Assembly: GCA_036785705.1 (NCBI GenBank)
Contig: JAWUZG010000056.1
Span: forward strand, 3,225,001 to 3,289,000
DNA: 64,000 bases
From: Acanthornis magna
Taxonomy: Eukaryota > Chordata > Aves > Passeriformes > Acanthizidae
Direction: 5' to 3'
The notes beneath the pieces are model-generated. The model did no database searches and was not told the origin of the DNA. It saw nothing but the letters and a program-made list of their open reading frames with translations. The position numbers were made by a program, and so were the translations under genes. Position 1 is the first letter of the stretch, and every line of letters begins with the position of its first letter. This document shows, in pieces, positions 11,051-23,083 of this stretch.

Positions 11051-13865
11051 GCCTGGGGGGTCACTAAGCAATTGTATGGAACCATGTCGTGCCCGAAGTC
11101 ACCTAAAATCTGCTGGCACTACCACAAATTCTGAGAGCTCCTAGAATATTTATAAAGTAACTGTCTTTTATTCCTTCATAAATGTGGCCTGTAATGCTGA
11201 ATGCTTTCTGCAGTGTGTTCTCATTTCCTCTGGTTACAAGTCACAGACCATAAGGAAAGGGAGGAAAATGATAACCAATATTGGAGTGCTGAGGGAGAAT
11301 CTTTGTTGTGACTCTAACAAGAATTACTTACTATGTGTAGCTCTATTTTTCCTTTTAAAGTGTTATATTTATGGACCAGTCTTAATCAGTTCTCAGCATT
11401 CATGATCAGTAACATAAGTTGATGTGAATACTAAAACTAAATAAGTTTTAAAGCTTCTGTTGAGGCTTGTTTGCTCCTTCAAAACAGGAAATTAACTGGC
11501 CTGAAAGCTGCTGAAGAATGTACAGGATGCTTTGCAGGAATATGTATGACCCTTTTTCATTTTAATGAAACTTTACTAACATATGGTTGAAGGAAACAAA
11601 CACAAATAGGTTCACCCTGGCCAAATGCATTAAATCAAATATAGCAAGTGTGCTCATTATCCATTCATTGTTGTTTCAGAGTTACTCTTGATTGCCTAAG
11701 AAATCTTACAAATTAGAAAATCCATCAGTTGCTGCAAAACATGAATAACACATATAAATAAGAATACAAAATGTATTTCAATCCCATTATTTCTTGTTCC
11801 TGTGAGAGCAAAAAGGGCTTGCTATACAAATAAAATAAAGTAAACTGCAGTTTAGTTAAAATATGGTCAATGTGGTCAGGGTACATAGGATTTTGGAGCC
11901 CAAGTTCAGTGATAAAGTTCAATGACAAAGGCTTTTAGGGTTTCTAACTACTAAAGCAACAACTTTGTCTCACATAATACCTGTTACTAAGCCAATATAA
12001 GGCTTGTTCTACTGGCCTGAATTTTTAAATAATATTGATTATAGAGCTTTGCACTAGCAGTGCTTATTCTGGACTACGTATCATACATCCACTGTACTCT
12101 AGGCATATGCAGGATCTTCCCATAAAACTAGGAGCAGGAATCTGGTCTAAACCTCTTATATATTCCGGCAACTTTGACAGAACTGTGGAGATGCCAATGA
12201 AGAGAGCCAGCCCTGGTGATTGTGGAGCTGGAACTCTGAAATTCAATAGATTGCTATCCTGTAAACTTTCAGAAGTGTTCTTATTAGAGGTGTGTAAAAG
12301 CTAAAACCTTTTGAAACCTCTCATGAGCTAATAAGCTGTCCTACCTGCAGGGCTCCTTGCTGTCAGATCATCTGTGCACCCTGAAGTTCTTGTCCAGCTC
12401 ATTCAGCAAACAGGTCTTTCCATATCTGAACAATCTGGGGATGCCTTTCACTTCCCAAAAAAAGCAAATGTGCTGTAGCTTCAACAGGAAATGGCTTCAG
12501 AAACTCGGGAATTTTCCCAGTGTTCAGTCATATGACAGATCTGTCAACAGGATGCAAAGGAACAAATTGCAGTTGATTTGTAAAACTAGTTAATATGTAG
12601 CTTATACAAGCCAACAAAGCCAATAAGTTTCAATTCTGCTTTGCATTTGGTTAAACTCAGCGGTGCACATTTCTACATCCACCTGTGAAATTTGTGTGGT
12701 TTTTATCTGACTTGTGTTTAAGAAAATGGGGGCTGTCCATATTTAGTACTCTCCAAACTGAGTTTATATATTCAGTGAAAAGTGGGTTTAAACAGACATA
12801 AATTCTTTCCTTCATAGTGCCTTATGTCTATCCAGGTATGTCTTTGTGCATGTGGATGAGCAATTTGTTCCCAGTAGTAAAAGAAACATCTGCAAAAAGG
12901 ACATAATTCACTGACAGTGGCAGCATGCCAGGAATATACCCAAACTCCTGCTCTCAAGGACACAAGTTTGTGCCTCAGCCCTCCTTCCCTCAGTGTGAGG
13001 GAAGGAAAATGTAACCCAGTTTAATGCATATTTACAAGATCCCTGCTCTCTGCAGTGTGGTGTAATGAGTACCCAATGTACAGTTTGTATCATTGTTAAA
13101 GGAGCACTGGTGGAAACACCAAATGAAACAAACATGCTAAAATATTGTAATCTATTCCACAGGGTGCTGTTCTTCAAGGGCTTGGTGATTAGAGGTTTTG
13201 TTTTCATGCAGCAAACGTTACTTATTCACACCGAAGTCCTGCGGAGAGACTGAGGGACTTACCCAGGCTGTGTTTGCTCAGGAGATGGGACTGGGGCAGG
13301 GCTCTGTCCTCCATGTACAGACTGATCACTGGAGAGCATTGGGAACCTCTTCGGGCTTTGTACCACAGCTCTGCTTTCCATCGTGTGCACAAACAGGTCT
13401 CTGCAGAGTCAATTTGATTGATAATTAGAACTGACAAAGAGATCAATGCAAAGAGGACAAAAACATTTGGGACTTGATTTATGTGAATCCCCCAAATCCT
13501 CCTGTATGGTAACCACACCACATGTACAAAACAGAATTCACAGCTGGTTTTGCAAGTGCACAAGTTAACACATCATAAGAGATGGAAGAAAAGGCTTTAA
13601 AATTATTTATAGGAAAGAACGGGTGCAGATGTTGCAGTTCCTTCTTAGTTTAGACCTCGTGGGTTTTCAGTGTCTCTCCATGGTGGGATGTGGGCTGAGC
13701 AGTGATGCAGTGGGAGGAGTGAAGTCTGGCACTGGGCTTGGGCACAGGGCAGGGTGCAAGCCCTGCAGCTGTCCTGGCTGGCTCCTGCTCCTGGCCAGAA
13801 CTCTAGCAACGCTTTTTTAAAGTTTGAAGGGCTCCGGTGAGTTACTCTGGATTTGTCGTTGCTGG
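11051..13865. other. Unique noncoding DNA, no gene seen
   Basis: AT-rich single-copy sequence with scattered short frames (for example 12035-12304 plus, 13222-13563 minus). Most are mirrored by a frame on the opposite strand, and none has a recognisable domain. A donor-like CCG|GTGAGTT lies at about 13833-13840 without a convincing partner. Confidence 0.6.
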
Positions 13866-13891
13866 TTTTTTTTTTTTTTTTTTTTTTTTTT
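13866..13891. repeat. Poly(T) run, 26 bases
   Basis: An uninterrupted T26 is the longest homopolymer in the window. It could be the reverse-strand tail of an old retrocopy, but the sequence on its 5' side (the body of a minus-strand insert would lie there) shows no recognisable gene. Confidence 0.95.
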
Positions 13892-14145
13892 AACCTGAGT
13901 GGCTAATCAAAGAAACAAAAAATTAAATACTTTGAAGAAAATATTTGATGTGAAGTTGGAGGCATTTTGTGAGAGAGAAATTAAAATCACAATAAACTTG
14001 TTTACATGGTTGAATTTTTTTTCCTTAAATATATCACTTCTCAGGTGTATTCCATTTCATACAGTGAAGAGAACTGAAAAAAAGGTAGTTGGACTTTTTG
14101 TAAGTTTTTTCCCTTCTCCCTTCTTTCCTTTTTCTTCTTTGAAAG

Positions 14146-14245
14146 TGTAATGTCTCTGCCATTAGGAAAATGGACTGCTGTCAGGAGATTAGTCAGTGAA
14201 GATGACAGTGAAGAAAATCCTGAAGTGTTTGAGGATAGTGGTTAA
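14146..14245 (+). other. Possible terminal exon ending in acidic tail
   Basis: A pyrimidine tract of roughly 40 bases (14105-14140) ends in GAAAG at 14141-14145. It is followed by a frame from ATG 14150 to TAA 14243-14245 encoding 31 residues, with RRLVSEDDSEENPEVFEDSG at its end. A strong polypyrimidine tract plus an acidic, protein-like C-terminus is suggestive of a last coding exon. I do not recognise the protein, and no upstream exon was identified. Chance is a serious alternative. Confidence 0.2.
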
Positions 14246-15239
14246 ATTTCTTCAATTTCAAAATATTTTGAAAGGGTTCAGCTGGGAAAAGGGATTGAGG
14301 GAAATAGGAGGAAGAGAAGTATACATTCTTTCACATTTAGGGACAAGGTTGAGGTGAGAGACATGGTAAGTTTGGTTTTAAAAAAAGGAAAATCTTTAAA
14401 TAAACTAAAATAGAAAAGAAAATAAATTTAAAACAAACTGAAGTATAAATACTTTTTACTAGGGAAAAATTATCTGTGAACTTTTTGATATTTTGTTGAT
14501 AGACTCTGGTTTTTCAATAGGACTTTTTATTTTCTCCTTTTTGGTAACGGATTGATGCAATCTTTTTTATGTTAGGAATGAATACTATTTACATTTCCTG
14601 TTTGAATTGAGATTCAGGAAATCTAAATGACTGTGATGTCAAAGGCAGCCCAGCAGAGCCAAGAACAGATCCCTTGTCTGCATCCTGGACTTGTGCTATT
14701 CCTAGCTTGTATTCCTTGGAAAGAAATCTTTCCTGGTCACAGCTGGTAAATCCCTGTCCCTCCCTTTCTCTGCATGGCCGTGGGTGGAAGGCTGGGCTGT
14801 GCATGACAGTGACACACTGTGCTGTGTGACAGTGTTTGTCACCTGCTAGACATGTGCCAGCCTGCCTGTCCTGAGCATCTCACCTTGCTTGAGCAAATGC
14901 TCTGCACCTTCTGGGCTGACTTTCAAAGCTTAATGTGTACCTGCTGTCTGTCAGGAAATACACAGCGTTTCTCAGAGGACCAACTCTCCTTTTAGTATGA
15001 TCAATATCACTAACGGATGGAGCTGTGCTAGAATGCTAAATCTTTGATTCCAGAGCTATTTCAGGTTTTGTTCAACTTCTAATTGCAGGGCATTATTTTT
15101 GTTTAGACATTCCCTTTGCTACTGCTCAGGGTTGTAACTTGGCTTGCTTCTTTTACTCTTGTTTCTTCTTAAATGTTTGCAAATAATGTTTGTTTAGGAG
15201 TAACTGCAGTTCTCCTTATATATAATTTTCCTTTTGTTT
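14246..15239. other. Unique noncoding DNA, no gene seen
   Basis: A-rich and T-rich single-copy sequence. A donor-like ATG|GTAAGTT near 14369 follows an AG at about 14339-14340, which would give only a 25-nt exon, and I do not support it. Nothing else was recognised. Confidence 0.6.
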
Positions 15240-15860
15240 CGCCTATTAATAAATGTCATTTATTACCTTTTGCAACAAAAAACAAAGTTAAAGAGGAAAA
15301 ACTCTGCACTTAACCTAAAGAAAGTAAAAAACACTGCTCCAGTGTTAGTTGTCACAGTGTAAAAACCATTAGTCAGGAATAAAATTCTGAGAGACAATGT
15401 CCTCAGTTTTTTCACTAATATAAAATCACATTATCTATTAAAAGTGTAAATTTGTGTCTTGCAGACTTAAAACTGCTGGATACTGCAACAAAAATCATGT
15501 GTGTGTTGGTTTTTATTATTAACTCTAGCTTTGAATTAGAATTCCCTATATTACAGCTTGGAGCTAAACTCTGTTTACAAAACAGTATTTACACTTGACT
15601 AATTTTGCAGATCAAACTAATTAAATCAATTAAACTGGTGATTAACCAAATGAAGGCTGATTGCAAAAATTAGTGGGTTTATTTTGGAGGACTGGAAGTA
15701 AGCTAATTACTGCAGTGATTACTTGAACCTGGAGTACTCTAAATGTGGTATAAATTGAAACCTCATAGTGAATTAGACTGGGAATTCATTACAGTTTAAA
15801 GCACTGTTAATACTATTCAGGCTGCTACTCCTGTGGGAAAATTTCACTCAGTATTTTGTA
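15240..15860. promoter_or_regulatory. Candidate conserved noncoding/enhancer block
   Basis: This is a frame-free stretch with very dense homeodomain-type cores between 15590 and 15720 (ACTAATTAAATCAATTAAAC, GTGATTAACC, AGCTAATTACTG). It has no repeat-family signature. The call rests on motif density only. Confidence 0.3.
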
Positions 15861-16001
15861 TACTGATAAACAATCATTTAGTTTGTGTCCTTTTAAATAA
15901 CACCAAGCAATTTCACACAGTATTTTTTTCTTGTAGCTGAGTCACAAGTCTGTTTTTATGAAAATGAAGTTACTAAAACTGTCAATCATATTCCTACAGT
16001 G

Positions 16002-16023
16002 TGCATGATGGGAAATGTAGTCC
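16002..16023 (-). promoter_or_regulatory. ZNF143/STAF-like binding site
   Basis: Read on the minus strand, the site is GGACTACATTTCCCATCATG followed by CA. This matches the known long ZNF143 (STAF) site of the form ACTACAnTTCCCAnnATGC closely, including the ACTACA half and the TTCCCA core. In vertebrates such sites mark promoters and some chromatin-loop anchors. No CpG island or gene start is visible beside it, so it could be a distal site, part of an unannotated transcript start, or a chance match. Confidence 0.5.
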
Positions 16024-16279
16024 AACCAAGTCTCCCTCCATCACCACAAAACCAAGTGTTCTATTTTGGCTTCACATGGTTGCCACAGCATTTTTGGGGT
16101 TGATGTTCTTTCGCCCCTGTTTGCCATCTCCAGCTGTTGGCTTGGTGCACAGAGGAAATGGGGGTTTGGTTCCCTTGCCCTGCTCATCACTTAACTGTTG
16201 GCACAGCACAAAATGGTTTGTACTAATCCTAATTTGTTGCATTTCACGCTCATACTTGGCAATGTTGTGCCGTAGAAGG

Positions 16280-16600
16280 ATTTTAGAAAATGAAACAGAT
16301 CTGTGAGATTACTCGCTCATTTTGTTTGCCAATGCAAGCTATTCCCTGTAGGATACTTCCCAGGCTATTTCATTCCTCCTTGCTTCGCCAATTAACAACG
16401 GAATATAAATGTCTACTAAAAATGACCTATATTATAGAGTTCCTTCAAGCACATCTCCTTGCAAGGGGGTTAATGAAATTGCACAGAATTAAAATAGAAA
16501 GACCTCAAAGAGCTGGAATATTATGTAGTTTGTTGTTATTGCCTATTACACTTATGACTATTGTAAACACGCTTTGTTTTAAGCTTGTTTTGTAAGATCT
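16280..16600. promoter_or_regulatory. Candidate conserved noncoding block
   Basis: Complex, repeat-free sequence with TTAATGAAATTGCAC, AATTAACAACGG and TATAGAGTTCC strings. A 101-codon frame (16290-16595 plus) crosses it but has no recognisable domain. Noncoding conservation is my preferred but untested reading. Confidence 0.25.
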
Positions 16601-17099
16601 TTCGTTACATCCTTCATCCAGGGATGGGTTCAGTTTCAGCCCTCGTTGCCCCAGTGAATCCAGGCACTTGAGAGTTATGTTGAATAACAGGCTTTTATTC
16701 TGTATGTTTTTGCAGGTTTGGATTATTTTCTCATGCACTTGAACACAGGTCCCAGTTGTTTAAAAAAAAATTCTGTAGACCAAAATGCAGAATTCACTCC
16801 TTTATTTTGTTGTCCTCTAAGCTATGTCCCACACTAAGCAAAGCCATATGTAGGCCTTCTGCAGCATTCCCTTCGGGAACTGCTTGCTGAGGATAAGGAA
16901 ATAGCTACTTAAAAAAATAATTAAAAGTATAACCATTTTTCCCAGTAGTTGCTTAATTGGGAATTGTTCATTTTACTGCTTACATTACCAGGTGCATTTT
17001 ATCAAGGAGAACTTCAGACACACAAGACAAGAATTTAAATCTAAAAGGTGTTAGAAGAGGTAGAAGGTGCCAATGAAGCCATTTTGCTGGGCAAGTAAT

Positions 17100-17735
17100 C
17101 TGAACTGAGATTACTCATGGGAATGGCTGAGGAAAAGGTGATGATCAGCCACAGGACAGGACAGGAAACTTGCTGGGCCACTGCAAAGGCTCAGCATGAG
17201 CCAGCAGTGGGAAGGATTTTGGCTATTGTTGAGAAGACCTGGAGTGTCAGAGCTGCAGATGTTGCCCTCTGTGTGTGTTTCCTTGTGTGAAGGCAGGGCC
17301 TGGCTCCACATGGAGTGTAGTGCTTGGCATTTCCTTATCAAACAAGTGTGTGACATGAGACAGCAGTGAAGAGACGCAAACCCCACAGGTGCTGCAGGGA
17401 GAGGACTGCCAGGAAAGGGTGAGGTGGGGAGCTCTGCCAAAAGGCTGGTGCTCAGGGAAGGCTGAGCTGAGATGTGCTCTGTCACAAACACTCAGCAGCT
17501 CTTAGCACTGCGACAGAACGGTGTGTGCTCAGTGCTGCACTCGGGCAGAGTGCAATGGCAGAGCACATGGAACCAGAGCAAAGGGAGCACCCAGCGAGGC
17601 TCCCTCAGCCGAGTGCCCCCTGGGCAGGGCTGGCAGCCGTGGGCAGGCAGCTCCCAGCCTTCCTGCTGCTGGGCAGAGAATTGGGAATTGGGGCCTCTGT
17701 GCTCCCCTGGGCTCTACCTAAGTGTCAGAAAGCAC
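17100..17735. other. GC-richer block with long mirrored frames
   Basis: GC content rises visibly over about 630 bp, with a few CpGs between 17510 and 17640. Frames of 126 codons (17111-17491 minus) and 112-129 codons (17472-17861 and 17474-17812 plus) are open, but they overlap each other and no domain is recognised. This may be an ancient unclassified LTR or another GC-rich repeat. Coding is not supported. Confidence 0.4.
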
Positions 17736-18789
17736 CTGGTAGCAAAAGTACTGAAAGGACACAGGAACGTGGGGTTCTCACTACGACATACTGGTTTCAG
17801 GGGTTTATCTGAGTGTGTCCAAGGAAGCTTTCTAAAAAACTACGTAGGAATCCCAAGATGATCCATATCACTATGTATAGAGAATTTTAAAAGAAAATTA
17901 CATTCTGTTGTAGGGTACTAATTTCTTGAGCAGATTTCTACTCCCATAGGAATTACCTTCTCAAAAAATATAGTCAGATATTCAAGTTTTTATGTGAAAG
18001 TCACATGAAAAACATGCCTGATGTTTTTTGCTCTAATTTTTTAGCAAATATATAATCTTCTATAACTGTCTTTGCAAGCTACAAATTTTCTTTCTTATAA
18101 AGAGGAGTTTTGTTTGTAATGGAATTAAAAACATAGAAATGCAGATCACTAGCTGAATGCTTTAAGGGAGGAAGCCATATGTGTGAAGTACAAGGAAATG
18201 CCAATGCTTGCTTCAACACTGTACCAAAATAAAGCATTTTCTCGTACTCTGAGCTCATTTAAAATTCCTTATAAAGCTCATTAAAGCAAAGCAATCTAAA
18301 TGGTAGTTTGTTTTTATAAACTAAGTCAATGTAATTTGTCATTATTTGAATAGATACAAGTGACTATCAAATTTTCATTTTCTGGTGCAGTTTTTCGGAA
18401 GTTTAATTCTGCAATATAAATCTGAAACGAGTTTGCCTGTCTTGGGTAGGTTAGACTGCAATAAGTTTGCCCCACAATGTCCATTTTCAACTATTCTCCA
18501 TTATTTAATGCTAGAGCAGAAAGAGAATATTTTCCTGACAGCTTCAAATGGTTATTATTCATTTATATTGTGTTACCACCTGGGGTGCTCATCTAGGTTG
18601 TATATATGTGGGATTTCCACAAGAGCTTAGGAGACAAGTCTGTGAAAAGAGAGGAAGCTGAAGGAAAGCATTCATTAACCAACATGACAAAGGTCTATGA
18701 AGTAGCTCCAGTAACCCTGTCTAGAGTAAAATTGGTTAAGAAAGAGGTGTGTGCACTCTTAATGAATTCATCATGTAAAAAATGCATTA
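17736..18789. other. Unique noncoding DNA, no gene seen
   Basis: AT-rich single-copy sequence without recognisable repeats, exons or RNA genes. Confidence 0.6.
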
Positions 18790-19020
18790 TTTTTCTCAAG
18801 GAGATAGCAATATTATTCAAAACGTGCTAAAGTGGGCAGGATATCCCAGGAGTAATTGTGAATTATTAGGTCATAGGGACCTCATTGCAAACTATTTGCA
18901 AAACTTAATTGGTGTAATAAATAAAATATGCATGCAAATTAGACTACTTTCTGAATTAAAGGAATCTGTTATCTAGCATTGCAAAGATTCATCCTAATTT
19001 AATATGTTTTATATACAATT
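18790..19020. promoter_or_regulatory. Candidate enhancer-like block with octamer
   Basis: It contains a perfect POU octamer ATGCAAAT at 18932-18939 directly followed by a TTAG core, next to TTAATTGGTGTAATAAATAA and GAATTATTAGGTCATAGG strings. It is repeat-free and AT-rich. Enhancer function is inferred from motif content only. Confidence 0.3.
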
Positions 19021-20806
19021 TGAGATAGCCATGTTTTATATTTGCCCTGAAAAAACCAGATGGTATTTAACTAAGCCTTAACCAGCCAACTAGTGGCATC
19101 TGATAAATGTCACTGTGTAATGCAGGGTATCACTGGCAGGGTGACACCGGACTCCAGTGGGAGTGTAACAGTATTTTATTAAATTTAGTACACAGAACAA
19201 AGTGGCTAAGCAAGGTGACAAAGCGAACAGTCCTATATGCTTTATTCTGTCTAAAAAGACTCCTTCAGTACTGAGGCTAAAAATATTAGTAGCTTTGAAA
19301 GTTCTGTTTGAAGCCGTGTTATTTATTGATTTATTTTCTATTCATCTTAGAATTCTAGTAGTGGAAGGAAGAGCGCTAATGAGTGTAGCTGATTTCATTA
19401 CCCTAGATATAAAATAGGGAGTATGTAGTCATGGTAGTCATGTAATGACTTTGTATCCTAAAGCAAAATCTGAAAGAATCAAAGTGAAGAATCTTAGAAT
19501 AAATATAAATAGATGGATATGAAGAAGCAGTTAACATTCTCTGTCTAATATCATTGCTAGACTCAATAACACTGTCTTGTCATCAACCCCAAATCAAGTA
19601 TTGCATCTGCTTTTTTAAAGCAGTTGATTGAATGAATACAAATGTCTTGCTGTTGTCACTTGGGATAGCACTTCATATATCCCATTTTCTAGCCTCTAAT
19701 TATTCCATTTGTAGACATGAATGCCATTTAGATGTAAGCTAATTCAGCATGGTAACTCAATTAGATTTGTACTGACTAGGATTTATGAAACATCAATGGA
19801 TTCTTGGTGAGACCAATGGGACTACCAGTTATTTATCCCTAAGTCTTACTGATACTGCCTCTCAGGAGCTCAATTAAACACGCCAGTGATGAGAATATTT
19901 TGTAACAGTAGTCTTTCACAATTAGACTAAGATTTTTGTAAAGCATATCACATGTAAGGCAGGGCATCATGTATTATGCAATACAAAGTTCTCATCTGAC
20001 TAGTTCATGATGTTGAAGGGTAAAAGAAATTCCCATCATTGCGTTGTTGCTGTAATTATAAAAAACAAAACTCAAATTGAGTTCACAGAAGGTATGATGA
20101 AAATTCTGCTCTGCTGATTTAAAAAGTAAAAATCAAACTATACTTATAAAATAGTATCTGCATCTTGCAGGCTACAAACAGGTTTCTCTACTAATGTAGG
20201 TCCCCATGAGCTCCTTGTGTGGATTTAGAGCTCTCATTGCACTGATCCTGGGATCATTTTTTTGTTCCAATTTTGAGAAATAAATTAAATGTTGGGAATG
20301 CTCACTGAAATAGTGGATTTTAAACAATGGGAAGACACTATGTGAGTAAACCTGCACTCATTGTCATTAGGTGTTTAAACTATTAGATCCTAATAACAAA
20401 TTACTGTGGAATTAGTCATTAGTAGAAACTGAATTATGATTATCAGACAGTATCAGAGTTGAGATGAGCAAAGAGACTGTTGGAGAGTATTATTTTGTTC
20501 TTGCTAAGGACCCAGATTATGGCAGAGGAGGTGTTTGGGACACCCCGTGCTTTCTGCACTGTTCTGTAGGGTGAGAAAGTGAGCTGCTGCACAACTGGGA
20601 TTTTATGCCAGTAAGTGGGAGGAATGGGCCGTGCCATCTGAAGTTGGTGGTTAAAAGTCTTGGCAGTGGTGTATGGAGGGATGGACTGGAGTTCTTGAAA
20701 TGCAGATTGGAAACCTTGATCAGCCAGCTGTGCTGCACTGCTGCGGACCCCAGCAGGCTAAAGGTAGCCTTGTGCATGGCCAAACCCCAGATTTATGCTG
20801 ACTGCT
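19021..20806. other. Unique noncoding DNA, partly enhancer-like
   Basis: There is no gene. Bases 19610-19860 are rich in homeodomain cores (CTCTAATTATTCC, AGCTAATTCAGC, CTCAATTAGAT) and resemble the other candidate regulatory blocks. The remainder is unremarkable, and frames near 20443-20868 overlap antisense. Confidence 0.5.
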
Positions 20807-21381
20807 GTCACGGCTCAGCCCCAGCAGGCAGCCTGGCACCCACAGCCCCTGCACCCCCAGTAGGGTGAGGGAGTAAATCAGAAGGACAAAAGTGAGAGCA
20901 TTTGTGAGTTGAGATAAAGACAATGTAATAGGTCAAGCAAAAGCTGCCCAAACAAGCAACACAAAGTAAAGAATCCATTCACTACTTCCTGTCAGCAGGC
21001 ACATGTTTAGCTGTTTCCAGGGACGCTGGGTGTCCTCACATGCAGCTGCTACCTGGGAACAAGGTGCCATCACTCTGAAAGTCCCCCCTGCCTCCTTCTT
21101 TGCCCCAGTTTTGCTGCTGAGCATGGTGTTGTAGAGTACGGAACATCCCTTTGGTCAGCTGGGGTCAGCTGTCCTGGCTGTGTCCCCTCCCAGCCTCCTG
21201 CCCACCCCCAGCCTCCTCACTGCAGGGGCACAATGAGGAATGGAGAAAGCCTGGATGCTGTGTAAGCCCTGCTTAGCAGCAGCTAAAACATCTGTGTGAT
21301 ATCAGCACTGCTTGGTGACAAACCCAGACCAGCACCGTGTGGGCTGCTGTGAAGAAAATGACCACAGACAAAACCAGTCCA
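20807..21381 (-). mobile_element. Decayed avian retroviral LTR (ERVL-type), minus orientation
   Basis: Read on the minus strand, the element starts TGGACTGGTTTTG and ends in GTGACA. It follows the layout of a very common avian solo-LTR family that begins TGTCCTGGTTT: a TTTTCTTC stretch, GATGTTTTAG, a GGACACAGCCAGGACAGCTG segment, CCAAAGGGATGTTC, a TTCAGAGTGATGGC segment and a GTTGAGATAAAGAC-type end. The part corresponding to the family's TATA box reads CAGCAGCAAAAC here, so the promoter looks destroyed. No clear target-site duplication flanks it and no gag/pol lies beside it, so it is an old solo LTR. Family identity is from recalled knowledge, and the exact subfamily name is not claimed. 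Confidence 0.85.
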
Positions 21382-22997
21382 GCTGGGGTTTGGGGATATG
21401 GCTGGTGCTGTCTGGCACTGCTGGAGTCCCTTTGCATTGCCTCTTGTTTATGCTGGGAAATGCAATGGAGGAAATGAGTGGCAGTGTAGCTGCCCAGCCT
21501 ACCTTAGAAATATTCTCTCACGTGACTCCAGCCTAAAAGTAGAACAGAGGGTTAACTTCAAACCTGTATTAAGCCTCTGTACCTCTACTGAATGCACTCA
21601 ACTTTTGCTGAATAGTGCAGGAAAACCGGCACAGGGATTTTTGCCTAAACATTTTCTTTTTAGTAGGTAAATTACATATTCTTTCTGCAGATTAGACATT
21701 GACTAATCAATGTGCATTGATATGGTCCAAGTATCTCCAAAATCACCTGTGTGTCTTAAAACACTAAACCACCTGGGCAGGCTGCTCAGTCTGATGGACT
21801 GTAGGCTTTTGCAGGGGGAGTGTCAAGGGGAATGAAGCAATATTTAGGCATTGCAGTACACATCATATTAGGTGGATAGGTCACGCTAACCTATTAGCTA
21901 TGAAATTTTATTGAATTCTATATGCTAAAATGCCATCTCACTTCTTCAGACTATTTCAGACTTCCGTATGTTAAATTTGAGTCTGTATATTCCTAAAAGA
22001 GCTGTGCACAGATTTTCAGCTATGGTTGTTCCCTCACATCCTCTTCAGCTTTTTAGGGTACTATCCAAATGGAGCAGTTGTAGAAGTGCAATGTATTAGG
22101 GGACATTCAGATTCAAACTGATTTCCTTTTGAAGGCACTCTCAGGCTCACTGGCTTGGAGCCCCTGCTCCCACATTGGTCAGAATGCTGTAGCTGTTCAT
22201 GGTTTGCAAAGTGGCTGAGGCCACTTCCCTCTAGGAAATACTGACAGCCTGCAGGACTGAATGGTAACACGGCAGCTTAACTGATAGGGTGGCTGCTGAA
22301 AAATGAACATATAAAAAACTTCTTTTGCATGGAATTATTTCATGAGAGGGGTGGTGTTTGAAGGGGCTGATTGCTGAAATGGCATTGTTTGGATGCCGAT
22401 TTTCTGTACCAGGTGCCATTTCTTTCATCAGATTTACAATACTGTGATTATCCCACTCTGTCACTCTCAGCTCATACTGTTAACACTCCACTTGTGCTCC
22501 TCAGTGCTAGTAGCCATCTGTATTTGCTGCTTTTTATGAAAGCTATGCAGGTTTGTGCCTAAAACCAGCTGGTTAGAGACTATCTTTCAATTTAAAAACC
22601 ATCCTGCTACTTAAATATTTTCAGCCTATCATTCTTACTGAATTGTTGTTTAAAAGAAATACAACAAAATAATTATTCACTGGCCAAATAGTTTTCAGAG
22701 GATCCTATCTACTGTCTTAATTCTTGCTGTTGCTTTCATATAGGATCAGGTCAGTATCTTCCCACACTGGGAGAATTCATCTTGGGTCCACATCTAAGAA
22801 TTAATTCATTATGAAATCAGTAATAGATTTCAGTTACAGGATTTTTTGTGCAAAACAAAGAATTACTATTTTTAGTACAGGGTGTTAAAAGTCTTCTAGT
22901 AAATGTTCAGTGTGTTGGAAGATATTTCTGTGGAAATGTTTTTTCCAAAAACTGTTCTTTTTAATGGAGGTATGCTTGGGAGAAGAGAGGTCTAATT
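21382..22997. other. Unique noncoding DNA between two LTRs, no gene
   Basis: No retroviral coding sequence is seen. The sequence is single-copy, with short unsupported frames (21398-21670 plus, 22061-22464 minus). A TCACGTGAC E-box at 21518-21526 is the only notable motif. Confidence 0.65.
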
Positions 22998-23083
22998 AAA
23001 AAAAAAAAAAAAACAAAAACAAACAAACAAAAAGAAAGAAACAAACAAACAAAAAAACCACAAAAAACCCAAACCAAACAAAC
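22998..23083. repeat. A-rich low-complexity tract
   Basis: An A16 run (22998-23013) continues into AAAC/AAAG-type A-rich sequence up to about 23083. It could be a degenerated poly(A) tail or simple-repeat expansion. No retrocopy body was recognised upstream. Confidence 0.9.

Noticed and set aside
13866..13891. Tail of a minus-strand processed pseudogene
   Set aside because: No recognisable gene body lies on the 5' side of the T run, where a minus-strand insert would lie, and no target-site duplication was seen.
14325..14375. 25-nt exon between CATTTAG and ATG|GTAAGTT
   Set aside because: Too short, the preceding tract is weak, and no frame or neighbour supports it.
19080..19100. CTCF-like CCAACTAGTGGCA
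   Set aside because: Spacing between the CCA and AG..GGC parts does not fit the CTCF consensus.
21518..21526. TCACGTGAC E-box as a regulatory site
   Set aside because: A single short motif with no supporting cluster. Kept only as a note.
22998..23083. Poly(A) tail of a SINE or retrocopy
   Set aside because: The sequence upstream does not resemble a tRNA/7SL-derived SINE or a coding gene. Simple A-rich expansion is enough to explain it.
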